Assembly (NCBI GenBank): GCA_040268355.1
Contig: JAWRIT010000064.1
Span: 1 to 6,585, forward strand
Origin: UBA1367 sp040268355
GTDB taxonomy: Bacteria; Actinomycetota; Coriobacteriia; Coriobacteriales; Atopobiaceae
Reading direction: 5' to 3'
DNA: 6,585 nucleotides
Part shown: piece after piece, positions 6,288 through 6,585 of the stretch
How the letters are laid out: every line of letters begins with the position of its first letter
Numbering within the stretch: position 1 is the first letter of the stretch
The notes under the pieces: model-generated
What the model saw: only the letters and a program-made list of their open reading frames with translations
Told to the model about the DNA's origin: nothing
Database searches by the model: none
Made by a program: the position numbers and the translations under genes

Positions 6288-6585
6288 ATCCACCATCCTC
6301 GCCAGGACTGTCACCGCATCGACGCTCTGGCCCTCTTGCACGTCGCGTGCGCCTCTTGAACATCGTCACGGTACCTGTTTTTACGCCGATTTGCCACATC
6401 GTGACTTTTGAAGCACTGCCCGAGAAGGCGCGCTCGGCCTGAGTCCGGACATTATTTACAGCAACTCCCTATGATGGCCTCACCACGGCTTCGGAAACCG
6501 GGAGCTGCCGTGGTGCAGGACGTCAACGGATTCGGCATGGCCGCGCCGGACTAACAACCATGTTTCATTTTGTGTCGTGCCACCG
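6288..6585. other. Upstream flank of the transglutaminase-like gene
   Basis: I find no gene that can be supported in this 298-bp stretch, although the start of the downstream gene could extend to 6341. It contains the palindrome GTCCGGAC (6443-6450), an adjacent AT-rich patch (6451-6458, TAAATAAT on the minus strand) that could be part of a promoter but lacks a good -35, and a strong hairpin at 6481-6515. Short open stretches on both strands (6471-6554 plus; 6480-6584 minus, open at the window edge) carry no convincing signal. Confidence 0.5.
6481..6515. repeat. Strong inverted repeat / RNA hairpin upstream of the transglutaminase-like gene
   Basis: CACCACGGC (6481-6489) pairs perfectly with GCCGTGGTG (6507-6515). 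The 17-nt interior can extend the stem through CGG-AAA-CCG (6492-6500), leaving a bulge. Neither strand has a T-tract after it, so it is not a standard intrinsic terminator. It may be a 3' end structure of a neighbouring transcript, a leader element of the downstream gene, or a protein-binding site. Confidence 0.5.

Noticed and set aside
5572..6411. 279-codon plus-strand open frame, Ala/Ser/Val-rich
   Set aside because: It mirrors the low-complexity linker of the transglutaminase-like gene; the repeated Ala/Ser/Val composition is the reverse complement of Ala/Glu/Thr codons.
6471..6554. Plus-strand 27-codon frame (ATG ATG to TAA) covering the hairpin
   Set aside because: No ribosome site and too short to judge; the hairpin explains the sequence constraint equally well.
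6480..6584. Minus-strand open frame entering from the right edge, ending TGA at 6480
   Set aside because: Only 34 codons are visible and they contain no recognisable motif; the right-hand sequence would be needed to tell whether it is the end of a real gene.

Overview
The window is high-GC bacterial DNA, and all four genes I can support lie on the minus strand. The organism is probably a Gram-positive actinobacterium of the Coriobacteriia type (Olsenella, Atopobium or Collinsella relatives). This rests on GC-rich third positions, a solute-binding lipoprotein that combines a twin-arginine (Tat) motif with a lipobox, LplABC-type carbohydrate transporter genes, and a secreted transglutaminase-like protein carrying surface-protein repeat modules. 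The taxonomic guess is inference; there is no marker gene in the window.

Transcription runs right to left. From right to left the layout is: (1) about 300 bp of non-coding flank with a strong 9-bp-stem hairpin (6481-6515); (2) a large secreted transglutaminase-like protein (4053-6287), with a signal peptide, a very acidic Ala/Glu/Thr linker, a Cys-His-Asp transglutaminase core and two C-terminal repeat modules, the last with no acidic residue at all; (3) a possible weak terminator (3998-4015) and a roughly 390-bp intergenic region holding a TTGACA-type promoter and a family of related TGCATTTG-containing palindromes that look like operators; (4) a three-gene ABC importer operon: LplB-like permease (2706-3659, TTG start), LplC-like permease (1787-2692) and LplA-like solute-binding lipoprotein (27-1724).

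The three transporter genes form the outer shell of a CUT1-type oligosaccharide importer. The lipoprotein captures the sugar outside the membrane and the two permeases, each with an intact EAA loop, form the channel. No ATPase is encoded here, as is usual for this family, which commonly relies on a shared MsmX/UgpC-type ATPase. The substrate cannot be read from the sequence. The transglutaminase-like gene appears to be a separate unit, and no functional link between the two is shown.

I see no mobile element, CRISPR array, tRNA or rRNA. Most of the window is recognisable. The less ordinary parts are the intergenic operator-like motif cluster and the strongly charge-polarised secreted protein.
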